Shown here piece after piece: positions 22,998 to 30,246 of a stretch of 32,273 bases of DNA. How positions within the stretch are numbered: the first letter of the stretch is position 1; every line of letters begins with the position of its first letter. Under the pieces are notes generated by a model. That model saw only the letters and a program-made list of their open reading frames with translations. It ran no database searches and was not told the DNA's origin. The position numbers and the translations under genes were made by a program. This stretch comes from JAISGQ01 sp045536305 (GTDB taxonomy: Bacteria > Bacillota > Clostridia > Oscillospirales > Acutalibacteraceae), in the NCBI GenBank assembly GCA_045536305.1, contig JAZSNH010000004.1:1-32273 (forward strand). The letters are read 5' to 3'.

Positions 22998-25183
22998 CAG
23001 AATCGAGTATGGAAAGTACGGTTGATAACATCCTCCTGCTGCTCGCGAGTCAATCTTATAAAATTCACTGCATAGCCTGAAACGCGTATTGTCAATTGTG
23101 GATATTTTTCCGGATGCTCCATTGCATCCTCCAATACTTCCCTTTTTATAACATTGACGTTTATATGATGTCCTTTTTCCTTAAAATATCCGTCAAGAAG
23201 AGTTCTAAGATTTACCTTGCGGCTTGATTCGTCTGTTCCCAACGCCTGAGGAATAATTGAAAAAGTATAGCTTATTCCGTCCTCTGCATAATCATAGGGC
23301 AGCTGCGCTACACTCATCATAGAAGCTATGCTTCCGAGTTTATCCCGTCCGTGCATAGGATTTGCGCCGGGAGCAAAAGGCTCTCCCTTTTTTCTTCCAT
23401 CGGGTGTAGCACCGGTTTTTTTGCCGTAAACTACATTAGAGGTTATTGTCAGTACAGAAAGTGTTGGATCAGCCGTTCTATAGGTCTTCTGACGTTTAAT
23501 GTGGTGCATGAATCTTTTTACAAGCGCATTGGCGATACTGTCCGCACGCTCATCGTTGTTTCCGAATGAAGGAGGTGTTCCATCCACCTCAAAGTCAACG
23601 CACAGGCCGTTTTCATTTCGCTTTGGGTAAACCTTTGCATATTTTATGGCGGCCAGAGAATCCGCTGTAACCGACAATCCTGCTATACCGCAGGCAAAGG
23701 TTCTTATTACTTTATCGTCATGCAATGCCATCTGCAGGCTTTCATAGCTGTATTTATCATGCATATAATGCACACAATTAAGCGCACTGACATAAACTCT
23801 TGCGAGCCATGCACAAACCCTGTCAAATTTTTCGATTACCTCTTCAATAGATAAAACATCTCCCTCACAGGGTTTTAACCCTTCAATAATAACTTCACCC
23901 GATATTTCATCTCTTCCGCCGTTTATTGCATAGAGCAGTGCTTTTGCAAGATTTGCTCTTGCTCCGAAAAATTGCATTTGCTTTCCTACACGCATCGCAG
24001 AAACACAGCATGCAATCGCATAGTCATCACCGAATTTTTTACGCATCAAAAAATCCGATTCATACTGGATAGATGATGTCTCTATGCTCATTCTGCAGCA
24101 GTACAGCTTAAATTTTTCAGGCAGATTATTGTCCCAGAGAACTGTCATGTTTGGTTCCGGAGCCGGGCCGAGATTACAGAGAGTATGCAGGAATCTATAA
24201 CTCATTTTTGTTACCATGTGCCGTCCGTCAAGACATATCCCGCCTATCGCCTCTGTTACCCATGTTGGATCTCCCGAAAACAGCTCATCGTAATCAGGTG
24301 TACGCAAAAAACGGATCATACGCAGTTTCATGACAAAATGATCTGTAATCTCCTGTATCTGTTCTTCGGTCATAGTTCCGTTTTTCAAATCTCTTTCAGC
24401 ATATATATCAAGAAATGTCGAGACTCTTCCCAGACTCATCGCTGCACCGTTTTGCTGTTTTGTGGCCGCCAGATACGCAAAGTACAACCATTGAAAGGCT
24501 TCTTTTGTGTTTTCTGCAGGACGTGTTATATCAAACCCGTAGCTCTTAGCGAGAGATATAAGCTTTTCCAAAGCCTTTATCTGTTCACTTATCTCCTCTC
24601 TGTGCCTGATATTATCTTCATCAAGAGGCTGTGTGTTTTCGCTCAGCGCACATTTTTTTTCCTCAATAAGAGCAGTAACGCCATACAATGGCACACGTCT
24701 GTAGTCACCTATTATCCTTCCCCTGCCGTAAGCATCGGGCAAACCTGTAATAACGCCGCAGTGCCGCGCCTTTCTTATTTCCTCTGTATATACATCAAAA
24801 ACACCGTCATTATGAGTTTTTCTGTATTTGAAAATATCTTCCACCCGTTCGTTTAGCTGCATGCCGTATGCAGAAAGACTTTTCCTTACCATACGAATAC
24901 CGCCGAAAGGTATAATCGCACGTTTGAGAGGTTCATCAGTCTGCAGTCCGACGATCTGTTCGTCTTCTTTATCAATATAGCCTGCCTTGTAAGCATCTAT
25001 ATCTGATATGGTTTCACTGTCAATGCTTAGAACTCCGCCATTGTCGCGTTCCATTTTCATGAGCGTGCCAACCTTTTGCCAAAGTCTCTGCGTTCTTTCG
25101 GTCGCCGGCTGCAAAAAACTTTCGTCTCCGTCATACGGAGTATAATTTTTTATTATATAATCTCGTACATTGATTTTTATCAT
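22997..25183 (-). CDS. pflB: Formate C-acetyltransferase (pyruvate formate-lyase)
   Basis: Glycyl-radical enzyme that splits pyruvate with coenzyme A into acetyl-CoA and formate under anaerobic conditions. At 728 residues it is slightly shorter than the ~750 of many homologues. The paired active-site cysteines are in IACCVSAMRVGKQMQFFG (Cys392, Cys393), and the radical glycine is in the C-terminal RVSGYAVNF (Gly703). Both identify pyruvate formate-lyase rather than other glycyl-radical enzymes. The Shine-Dalgarno GGAGGG sits 7 bases before the ATG but is part of a long hairpin. No clear promoter was seen in the short gap to the upstream dnaC-like gene, so expression may depend on readthrough or on an unrecognised promoter. 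Confidence 0.97.
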   Translation of the reverse strand: MIKINVRDYIIKNYTPYDGDESFLQPATERTQRLWQKVGTLMKMERDNGGVLSIDSETISDIDAYKAGYIDKEDEQIVGLQTDEPLKRAIIPFGGIRMVRKSLSAYGMQLNERVEDIFKYRKTHNDGVFDVYTEEIRKARHCGVITGLPDAYGRGRIIGDYRRVPLYGVTALIEEKKCALSENTQPLDEDNIRHREEISEQIKALEKLISLAKSYGFDITRPAENTKEAFQWLYFAYLAATKQQNGAAMSLGRVSTFLDIYAERDLKNGTMTEEQIQEITDHFVMKLRMIRFLRTPDYDELFSGDPTWVTEAIGGICLDGRHMVTKMSYRFLHTLCNLGPAPEPNMTVLWDNNLPEKFKLYCCRMSIETSSIQYESDFLMRKKFGDDYAIACCVSAMRVGKQMQFFGARANLAKALLYAINGGRDEISGEVIIEGLKPCEGDVLSIEEVIEKFDRVCAWLARVYVSALNCVHYMHDKYSYESLQMALHDDKVIRTFACGIAGLSVTADSLAAIKYAKVYPKRNENGLCVDFEVDGTPPSFGNNDERADSIANALVKRFMHHIKRQKTYRTADPTLSVLTITSNVVYGKKTGATPDGRKKGEPFAPGANPMHGRDKLGSIASMMSVAQLPYDYAEDGISYTFSIIPQALGTDESSRKVNLRTLLDGYFKEKGHHINVNVIKREVLEDAMEHPEKYPQLTIRVSGYAVNFIRLTREQQEDVINRTFHTRF

Positions 25184-25185
25184 AA

Positions 25186-25236
25186 AAAGCCCTCCAAGGC
25201 ATAACTATTTGTCGATAGTATGCCTTGGAGAGCTTT
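25186..25236 (-). promoter_or_regulatory. Long hairpin between the dnaC-like gene and pflB, holding the pflB ribosome-binding site
   Basis: CTCCAAGGCATA (25192-25203) pairs with TATGCCTTGGAG (25219-25230). CTAT/ATAG extends the stem inward past a bulged base, and AAAGC/GCTTT extends it outward past one mismatch. On the - strand it ends GGAGGGCTTTTT followed directly by the pflB ATG, so it looks like a terminator and also buries the pflB Shine-Dalgarno. Confidence 0.75.
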
Positions 25237-25239
25237 AAT

Positions 25240-26229
25240 TTATCCGTCTTTTCGTGCGATTCTCAGCTTTATTCTTACATCTCCGCCTATAAATTGGTAA
25301 CGTTTATAGCTTCCGTATATACGTGAGGTTATTCTTTCGGTATATCTCTTTTCCAAATCATCAAACTGAAGATTTGTGCTGATTATCGTAGGCTTTCCCG
25401 AACAAAGCCGCGAATCGATAATATCATGTATGGCGGCAACTGTAAATGCAGTGGAAAATTCCACTCCCAGATCGTCAAGAATAAGCAGATCACAGGATTT
25501 GCAAAGCTCTGAGGTATTGTAATCCGACACTGCTCTGCCAAAATGCTCCGCCTCGATTTTTGAAAGGAAACTTTGTGCACTGCCATAAACGACTCCATAG
25601 CCTTTATCAATGACCGCCTTTGCTATCGCAAGCGAAAGATGTGTTTTTCCAAGACCTACACCGCCCTGAAAAAGCAGGTTATCGGAATTTAATGAAAAAT
25701 TATCTGCGTACGCTACACATCTGCGATAGATCCCCGTCATAAGCCGCCGAGGAGAAATACCGTTTGCATTGGATTCTTCAGGGTAGTGCTTTAAATCAAA
25801 GGTATCAAAAGAGCAGAGAGACATAGGCGTTACTCTGTTTAACTTTTCATATCGAATTTTCTTTATAAGCTCAAGAAGGCAGTCGCATATCTTTCCGTCA
25901 ACAAAGCCGGTGTCAATGCATTTCTTGCATTCATATTCAGGCTCAAGTGTATCAACGCCGTTTTCAGAAAGAATTTCCTGCATCCTTTTTTGATGATTGA
26001 GGTTATTTTCTGCGATTTTCTGCATTGCCTCTTCTATGTTTATCCCTTCTGAAAGAAAGCTTTTTGTAATAAGAATCGACGCTTTTGCAATTGCTTTTTC
26101 ATGATCGGCGTATTCAGGCGCGATTTTAACCAATGCATCACGTTTTTCCTTTGCTTTTATCTTTGCTTTTTCATGGCGCTCGTTAATTATACTGAGCGCT
26201 TCTCTGTAAGAAGGTACATCAATATTCAT
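25240..26229 (-). CDS. DnaC/DnaI-like AAA+ ATP-binding protein (probable helicase loader)
   Basis: A 329-residue AAA+ protein of the DnaC/DnaI/IstB group, expected to load the replicative helicase. A charged, helical N-terminal region precedes a four-cysteine cluster (C-x2-C at 101-104 and C-x-C at 115-117), likely a zinc site. The ATPase core follows with Walker A GGVGLGKT (189-196) and Walker B LLILDDLG (248-255). The start is ambiguous: an ATG at 26235 is only 3 bases from AAAGGG, whereas the ATG at 26229 is spaced 9 bases and is preferred. It lies 24 bases downstream of a DnaD-domain gene, the usual primosome partner in Firmicutes, which supports replication rather than transposition. Confidence 0.9.
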   Translation of the reverse strand: MNIDVPSYREALSIINERHEKAKIKAKEKRDALVKIAPEYADHEKAIAKASILITKSFLSEGINIEEAMQKIAENNLNHQKRMQEILSENGVDTLEPEYECKKCIDTGFVDGKICDCLLELIKKIRYEKLNRVTPMSLCSFDTFDLKHYPEESNANGISPRRLMTGIYRRCVAYADNFSLNSDNLLFQGGVGLGKTHLSLAIAKAVIDKGYGVVYGSAQSFLSKIEAEHFGRAVSDYNTSELCKSCDLLILDDLGVEFSTAFTVAAIHDIIDSRLCSGKPTIISTNLQFDDLEKRYTERITSRIYGSYKRYQFIGGDVRIKLRIARKDG

Positions 26230-26253
26230 AAACATTTTCCCTTTACTTTATGC

Positions 26254-27276
26254 TTAATCATCATCTGCTATCGTATCGAGCATGTCATCCCACAAGAATT
26301 TATCGATCTCGCTTTTATTGTATGTAGGCTCATATCTGCCCTGTGAAGTCTTTTTCGTGCTTTTTTCCTTGCTCCTTGATTCGTGTTCTTTCAGCTTTTC
26401 TGCAGTCGTTATCTCTTCAGACTTCCATCGTGACAGTATACCGTTCATATAACTGAAGCTGAGCTTGCCTTTTTTATCAATACACCTCTCATAGGCTTCG
26501 TTTATCAATTCTGCGGGCATTTTCCATTCGTCTATCCATGTTGTGCAGTAAGTTTCCTCGCTTGAGGTTGGTTTGGTTCTGTTAAGCTCAAGCAGATCGG
26601 AAACAATTTTCCACGATTTTCGAGACTTTGTTTTTCTGCTTACCTTTTCTTCTGCTTTTTCGATTGTGTCTATACCCTCTTCTATCCAACCCAAACCTGT
26701 TGTTTCAATATAGGAAGCCGAAAGTGAACCCGAGATTCTGCAATAATGCAGCAGCATAGGAACAAGCGTTGGATCGAAGCCATACCAGTGAGTAAGAGTA
26801 ACATACATGGAAACCTCTCTGTGAGTAAGCTGCTTAGAAAGCATTGCCTCAACTGCGAGGAGCATTTCCGATATTGAATCATCCTGTGCCATAATATCTG
26901 CACATTCATCAAAATTATAGCTTATACGTTCCTTTTTCTGCTTCTTTGATGTAATTTGAGCATCGGATTTGACTTGTTCACTAGCAGGCACTGCCGTATT
27001 TACTGCAACAGCCTCTTCTGCCGCAGTAAGATAATCTCCTTTTCGGACAAGCACCCCACATGTTATCCAATACCCCAAAGCATCGGCAACATCATGCTTT
27101 GACAGCGAGAGCTGCTTTTCTATTTCCTCAGAATCAATATCCCTGCCCGAATTGCGGAGCATATACAGCAATATCTTAAGCGAAGCAGCTCCAGCCAGCT
27201 TAAGATGTTGGTCTACCACACACGAAGGAACGGCAAACACCGAATTCCAGCACCCTAAATTTACGCAATATTTCAC
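26254..27276 (-). CDS. DnaD domain protein (DnaB/DnaD replication initiation family)
   Basis: A 340-residue protein with an N-terminal winged-helix-like region (about 10-85, including LAGAASLKILLYMLRNSG and a HDVADALGYWITCGVL helix) and, after a linker, DnaD-type helical modules. One covers LTHREVSMYVTLTHWYGFDPTLVPMLLHYC; the second contains INEAYERC and SFSYMNGILSRWKSE, the YxxxI-like signature of the DnaD C-terminal domain. Such proteins remodel DNA at origins and recruit the helicase loader, here encoded immediately downstream. The GTG start at 27276 has an upstream AGGAAAGGA with rather long spacing. An ATG 12 bases upstream is in another frame. Its own promoter lies just upstream, divergent from the sigma factor gene. 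Confidence 0.88.
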   Translation of the reverse strand: MKYCVNLGCWNSVFAVPSCVVDQHLKLAGAASLKILLYMLRNSGRDIDSEEIEKQLSLSKHDVADALGYWITCGVLVRKGDYLTAAEEAVAVNTAVPASEQVKSDAQITSKKQKKERISYNFDECADIMAQDDSISEMLLAVEAMLSKQLTHREVSMYVTLTHWYGFDPTLVPMLLHYCRISGSLSASYIETTGLGWIEEGIDTIEKAEEKVSRKTKSRKSWKIVSDLLELNRTKPTSSEETYCTTWIDEWKMPAELINEAYERCIDKKGKLSFSYMNGILSRWKSEEITTAEKLKEHESRSKEKSTKKTSQGRYEPTYNKSEIDKFLWDDMLDTIADDD

Positions 27277-27317
27277 GGTATTTCATCCTTTCCTGTCAAA
27301 TTTGCTGCGGTTTTATT

Positions 27318-27347
27318 AGTATATCACATCTTTCTGCTCTACCACAA
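27318..27347 (-). promoter_or_regulatory. Promoter for the dnaD-dnaC-like genes
   Basis: On the - strand: TTGTGG (27347-27342), an 18-base spacer and TATACT (27323-27318) with an upstream TG that gives an extended -10. Confidence 0.6.
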
Positions 27348-27451
27348 TATTTTTTTATTTTAATATGGAAAAAAACATTTTTATAAGTTATACTGATTTT
27401 GCCAACCTTTTTCGTTTTTGAAGGGTTAATATTTTGCAGGGGGTTCTCAAT

Positions 27452-27991
27452 ATGGAATCTCACGAGTTTGATATACTTATAAATCAAGTTGCTCAGGGAA
27501 GTACAGAAAGCCTTGAACAGCTTTATAATGAGTGCGCCAAGGGTGTCTATGCTCTTGCCTATTCCATTGTAAAAAGTCATGCATCAGCTGAGGATATCAT
27601 GCAGGATACATTCGTACGTGTCTGGACTTCTGCATCGACATTCAATGCAACAGGTAACGGCAGAGCGTGGATATTCCGTATTGCAAGGAATTTGTCAATA
27701 AACGCAGTCACGCGTAAACGAACAGACAGCCTTGATGCGTTGACCGAGGAAAGCGGCGACAGATTATCATCGAATGTATCAACCGAAGAATCTGCTCTTG
27801 TTAATCATTCCGTACAGTCTGCGATTGCCTCTCTTGGAGATAAAGAACGTGAAATTATCACTTTGCACTCTATGAGCGGATTGACACTGAACGAAATCGC
27901 AGTATTGCTCGATGTCCCGCTGGGCACGATAAAATGGAGACATTCACAAGCAATTAAAAAGCTGCGTTCTTCTCTCTCTGACATCCTATAG
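27452..27991 (+). CDS. RNA polymerase ECF-type sigma factor
   Basis: A 179-residue extracytoplasmic-function sigma factor with only regions 2 and 4. Region 2 (about 20-85) contains LYNECAKGVYALAYSIV, SAEDIMQDTFVRVW and GNGRAWIFRIARNLSIN. Region 4 (about 125-175) contains LGDKEREIITLHSMSGLTLNEIA and the recognition helix PLGTIKWRHSQAIKKLR. The ATG at 27452 follows AGGGGGTT (27438-27445). A TATACT at 27389 could be its -10 but lacks a good -35, and no clear ECF-type autoregulatory promoter was recognised. The next gene, a single-pass membrane protein 17 bases downstream, is the likely partner that controls it. The regulon is unknown. Confidence 0.93.
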   Translation: MESHEFDILINQVAQGSTESLEQLYNECAKGVYALAYSIVKSHASAEDIMQDTFVRVWTSASTFNATGNGRAWIFRIARNLSINAVTRKRTDSLDALTEESGDRLSSNVSTEESALVNHSVQSAIASLGDKEREIITLHSMSGLTLNEIAVLLDVPLGTIKWRHSQAIKKLRSSLSDIL

Positions 27992-28008
27992 AAAGGAAGG
28001 TGCTTATT

Positions 28009-28488
28009 ATGAACGAAAAAGAAATATACGCTCTTATTGACAGTTCATTCGACAATAAGATCAAATTAAATTTTGATGACGTAAAAAAACGTATAGAAAT
28101 GCTTAATATCAAAACCGCTGCTATAACCTCCATTGCACCTTCAAAAAACAACAAACGCAGAATGTTTACTGTAATAGCGGCCACTGCGGCATGTCTTGTA
28201 TGTATGGTCGCTTTATCCGCTTTTTTCTTCCAATTTTCAAATGTAAAAAGTGAATCAGCCTCATTTGATTCTTATTATGCTGCCGATGAGGCTTTATATA
28301 ATGGAAGCGAAGCTTTGTTTGAGCCTTCGGAGGCGGAATCTCCCGAATGCTTTAATGTCTATCCTGAAAATAGCAGTATTAACACTGCTTTGGATTGTTT
28401 CTCTGACGATGCTGCCGAAACAGCAAAAGAAGCTGTTTCAGATTCAGATATCAGCGATTCAGATATTACATCCGAATCTGATGCATAA
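28009..28488 (+). CDS. Single-pass membrane protein, probable cognate anti-sigma factor
   Basis: No named domain is recognised. The 159-residue product has a ~50-residue cytoplasmic charged N-terminal part (MNEKEIYALIDSSFDNKIKL) and one membrane segment (about 52-74). The outer part is acidic and Ser-rich and ends in a short Ser-Asp-Ile repeat. There is no zinc-binding HxxxCxxC motif of classical ZAS anti-sigma domains. The position directly after an ECF sigma gene and the in-to-out topology make an anti-sigma role the best inference. The ATG at 28009 has AAGGAAGGTG upstream. A terminator closes the two-gene operon. Confidence 0.75.
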   Translation: MNEKEIYALIDSSFDNKIKLNFDDVKKRIEMLNIKTAAITSIAPSKNNKRRMFTVIAATAACLVCMVALSAFFFQFSNVKSESASFDSYYAADEALYNGSEALFEPSEAESPECFNVYPENSSINTALDCFSDDAAETAKEAVSDSDISDSDITSESDA

Positions 28489-28500
28489 TATTTAATCTGA

Positions 28501-28541
28501 TAAAGCACCGCAAAAAGCTGTTGACTTTTTGCGGTGCTTTA
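28501..28541 (+). terminator. Terminator after the sigma/anti-sigma operon
   Basis: A perfect 17-bp stem (28501-28517 with 28525-28541) around a 7-base loop, followed by a T-containing tail. Confidence 0.9.
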
Positions 28542-28548
28542 TGCTTTG

Positions 28549-28577
28549 TTGCATTTTATTGTACAATGTTTTATAAT
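28549..28577 (+). promoter_or_regulatory. Promoter for the LacI-type regulator
   Basis: TTGCAT (28549-28554), a 17-base spacer and TATAAT (28572-28577), 43 bases before the ATG at 28620. A small palindrome, ATTGTACAAT, lies within the spacer. Confidence 0.75.
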
Positions 28578-28619
28578 AATTACACATTCTTTCACAAAGC
28601 GTAAGAAAGGAGCAGCAAG

Positions 28620-29618
28620 ATGGGCGGTAAAGTTACAATAGATGATATAGCTCAGATTTTGGGGATCTCCAAGGCTACAGTATCCCGTGCGATATCAGGC
28701 AATGGACGTGTAAGTGAAGCGACACGAAGCGAAGTTCTCCGTGTGATGGAAGAGCAAAATTATCGTCCGGTATCATCACACAGATATCCGGAAGATAAAA
28801 AGAATCACACCATCGCCGCAGTTATGCCGGCAAATTTTGCAAATGTAAGTTCAGCCTTTTTTCTTGAATGTTTGTTTTCGGTGTTCAGTGCGGCAAATAA
28901 TTCCTCGTATGATGTAATTGTAACAGGCGACTCATTTAATGAGACTGATTCTGTTGAGCGCCTTATAAAAAGCGGCAAAATAGACGGTTTGATTTTTCTT
29001 CGCTCAACAGTTCTTGATAATTACGAAGATATCCTTAGTGAATATCATATACCCTTTGTAATGATTGGTGCTCCGCCAAAACCGGGCATACATCATGCGG
29101 ATAATGACAATATTGCCGCAAGCCGTGAACTTACTGAGCATCTTTTTGCCATGGGCTGCAAGCGTATAGCATTTTTTGCACCTGATATAAATTCCACTGC
29201 ATTCAATCACCGTATGAAGGGATATACAGAGGCTTATCGTGCAAGTGGTATTGAGCTTGATCCTTTGCTTATTCACATGAATTTGAAAAATGAACATCTT
29301 GTTGTAAATACAATTCTCAAGATGATGAACACTAATCCGCCTGACTCAATAATCACCGCAGATGATACATTGTGTTATTGGACTCTTATGAATCTTGATG
29401 CCATGAATCTCAGTATCCCCGACGATATAAGGATAGCGAGCTTTAATGACAGCTCTGTTTTATCCACTCACCAGCCTGCAATAACCGCAGTCGATGTCAA
29501 TCCGCAAATTCTCGGTGACAAGGCATGCAGAACACTGCTGAGGCTTATAGAAAATTCCGAAGCACCTCTCCATAATCTTGTCCCTCACAAAATTATATTA
29601 CGGCGATCTACTCTCTGA
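28620..29618 (+). CDS. LacI family transcriptional regulator
   Basis: A 332-residue repressor-type protein with an N-terminal helix-turn-helix (about 4-50, VTIDDIAQILGISKATVSRAI then hinge-helix region) and a periplasmic-binding-protein-like sensor domain. HTIAAVMPANFANVSSAFF opens the sensor, and DDTLCYWTLMNLDAMNLSIPDDIRIASFNDS is the usual C-terminal subdomain signature. The ATG at 28620 follows AAAGGAG. No sugar-use operon lies beside it, so the effector and targets are unknown. Downstream lies a short protein gene with its own Shine-Dalgarno, probably cotranscribed because no terminator separates them. Confidence 0.93.
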   Translation: MGGKVTIDDIAQILGISKATVSRAISGNGRVSEATRSEVLRVMEEQNYRPVSSHRYPEDKKNHTIAAVMPANFANVSSAFFLECLFSVFSAANNSSYDVIVTGDSFNETDSVERLIKSGKIDGLIFLRSTVLDNYEDILSEYHIPFVMIGAPPKPGIHHADNDNIAASRELTEHLFAMGCKRIAFFAPDINSTAFNHRMKGYTEAYRASGIELDPLLIHMNLKNEHLVVNTILKMMNTNPPDSIITADDTLCYWTLMNLDAMNLSIPDDIRIASFNDSSVLSTHQPAITAVDVNPQILGDKACRTLLRLIENSEAPLHNLVPHKIILRRSTL

Positions 29619-29667
29619 GGTATATCCGCTTGTTATATGTGGGACACTATTCTCGGAGGTGTTTTCT

Positions 29668-29853
29668 GTGAGAATAAGAAATTATGATGAGCTTCCCGTT
29701 GGTTTTGGGATTGCATTGTCTCAGAATGTATATGCGATGGAATATTTTGCTTCGCTTCCAAAAAACAAACAACGAGATATCCTTGAACAGGCACAGCATG
29801 TTTCTTCCTCTTATGAAATGCACAATTTTGTTAATAGTCTGATACAGCATTAG
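29668..29853 (+). CDS. Small conserved-looking protein of unknown function (61 residues)
   Basis: The product begins (M/V)RIRNYDELPVGFGIALSQN and continues with a helical, charged stretch containing MEYFASLPKNKQRDILEQA, ending VNSLIQH. The pattern resembles short uncharacterised Clostridia proteins with a PxGFGxxLxxN motif and a 'Phe-Ala-x-Leu' helix; I cannot name a family. It has no membrane segment or cysteine. The GTG at 29668 is chosen because GGAGGTG (29655-29661) is well placed before it; a longer frame from 29578 would overlap the LacI gene without a ribosome-binding site. It is probably cotranscribed with the regulator and is followed by a strong hairpin. Confidence 0.7.
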   Translation: MRIRNYDELPVGFGIALSQNVYAMEYFASLPKNKQRDILEQAQHVSSSYEMHNFVNSLIQH

Positions 29854-29858
29854 TACAT

Positions 29859-29889
29859 CATGGAGTGGCCGCAGAGCGGCCACTCCATG
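29859..29889 (+). terminator. Terminator after the LacI/small-protein unit
   Basis: A GC-rich perfect 14-bp stem (29859-29872 with 29876-29889) closes on a 3-base loop. The tail (CCTCTTTC) is only weakly T-rich. Confidence 0.75.
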
Positions 29890-29905
29890 CCTCTTTCGAA
29901 ATATG

Positions 29906-29934
29906 TTGACACATGTATTTATTTGTGATAACAT
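29906..29934 (+). promoter_or_regulatory. Promoter of the riboswitch-controlled transporter
   Basis: TTGACA (29906-29911), a 17-base spacer and TAACAT (29929-29934) with an upstream TG. Transcription would begin near 29941, about 30 bases before the riboswitch. Confidence 0.75.
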
Positions 29935-29972
29935 TATTGTGTTTAATGCATTACAATTGTATAAATATCAAC

Positions 29973-30138
29973 TGATAGAGGTGCGGTGCTCACAAGTAGC
30001 TCTTTCCGACAACGCAAGGCCAACGGGAAAGAATGAACAGGTGCCATCGCCGAAGCGAAGGATCTATGCCTTTCGATCTTTTGCTGGTACGACGCAGAAC
30101 ATGCGTCGTACTGTCACAGAAAATGTGGAGTGCTGTCA
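29973..30138 (+). ncRNA. Lysine riboswitch (L box) aptamer
   Basis: The 393-base gap before the transporter gene is mostly a leader RNA with the layout of the lysine riboswitch. Closing stem P1 is TGATAG (29973-29978) with CTGTCA (30133-30138). Conserved elements follow in order: AGAGGTGC (29979-29986) and AGTAG, GTGCCATCGCCGAAGCGAAGG (30041-30061), the hairpin TACGACGCA/TGCGTCGTA (30088-30096 with 30102-30110), CTGTCA then CACA/TGTG (30115-30118 with 30124-30127), and GGAGTGCT before P1 closes. These match the known L-box core in sequence and spacing. Lysine binding is expected to stabilise P1 and favour the downstream terminator. Confidence 0.9.
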
Positions 30139-30181
30139 AATTTAATGTATCATTTTGCGGATACATGATGTTTAATTATCG

Positions 30182-30222
30182 GCATGAAACAGCTATTCGG
30201 TTGTATTCATGCTTTTTGTTTT
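30182..30222 (+). terminator. Riboswitch expression-platform terminator
   Basis: GCATGAA (30182-30188) pairs with TTCATGC (30206-30212), with further inner pairing CAGC/GTTG, followed by TTTTTGTTTTG. ACAGC in the left arm (30189-30193) can instead pair with GCTGT (30132-30136) in the 3' strand of P1, giving a plausible antiterminator when lysine is low. A separate hairpin ATGTATC/GATACAT (30145-30151 with 30160-30166) lies between. Confidence 0.8.
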
Positions 30223-30246
30223 GCTAAAAAATAAGGAGGTACGAAA

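Noticed and set aside
28558..28567. ATTGTACAAT palindrome between -35 and -10 of the LacI-type gene, as an autoregulatory operator
   Set aside because: Only 10 bases, AT-rich, and lacking the central CG usual in LacI-family operators; it could easily arise by chance.
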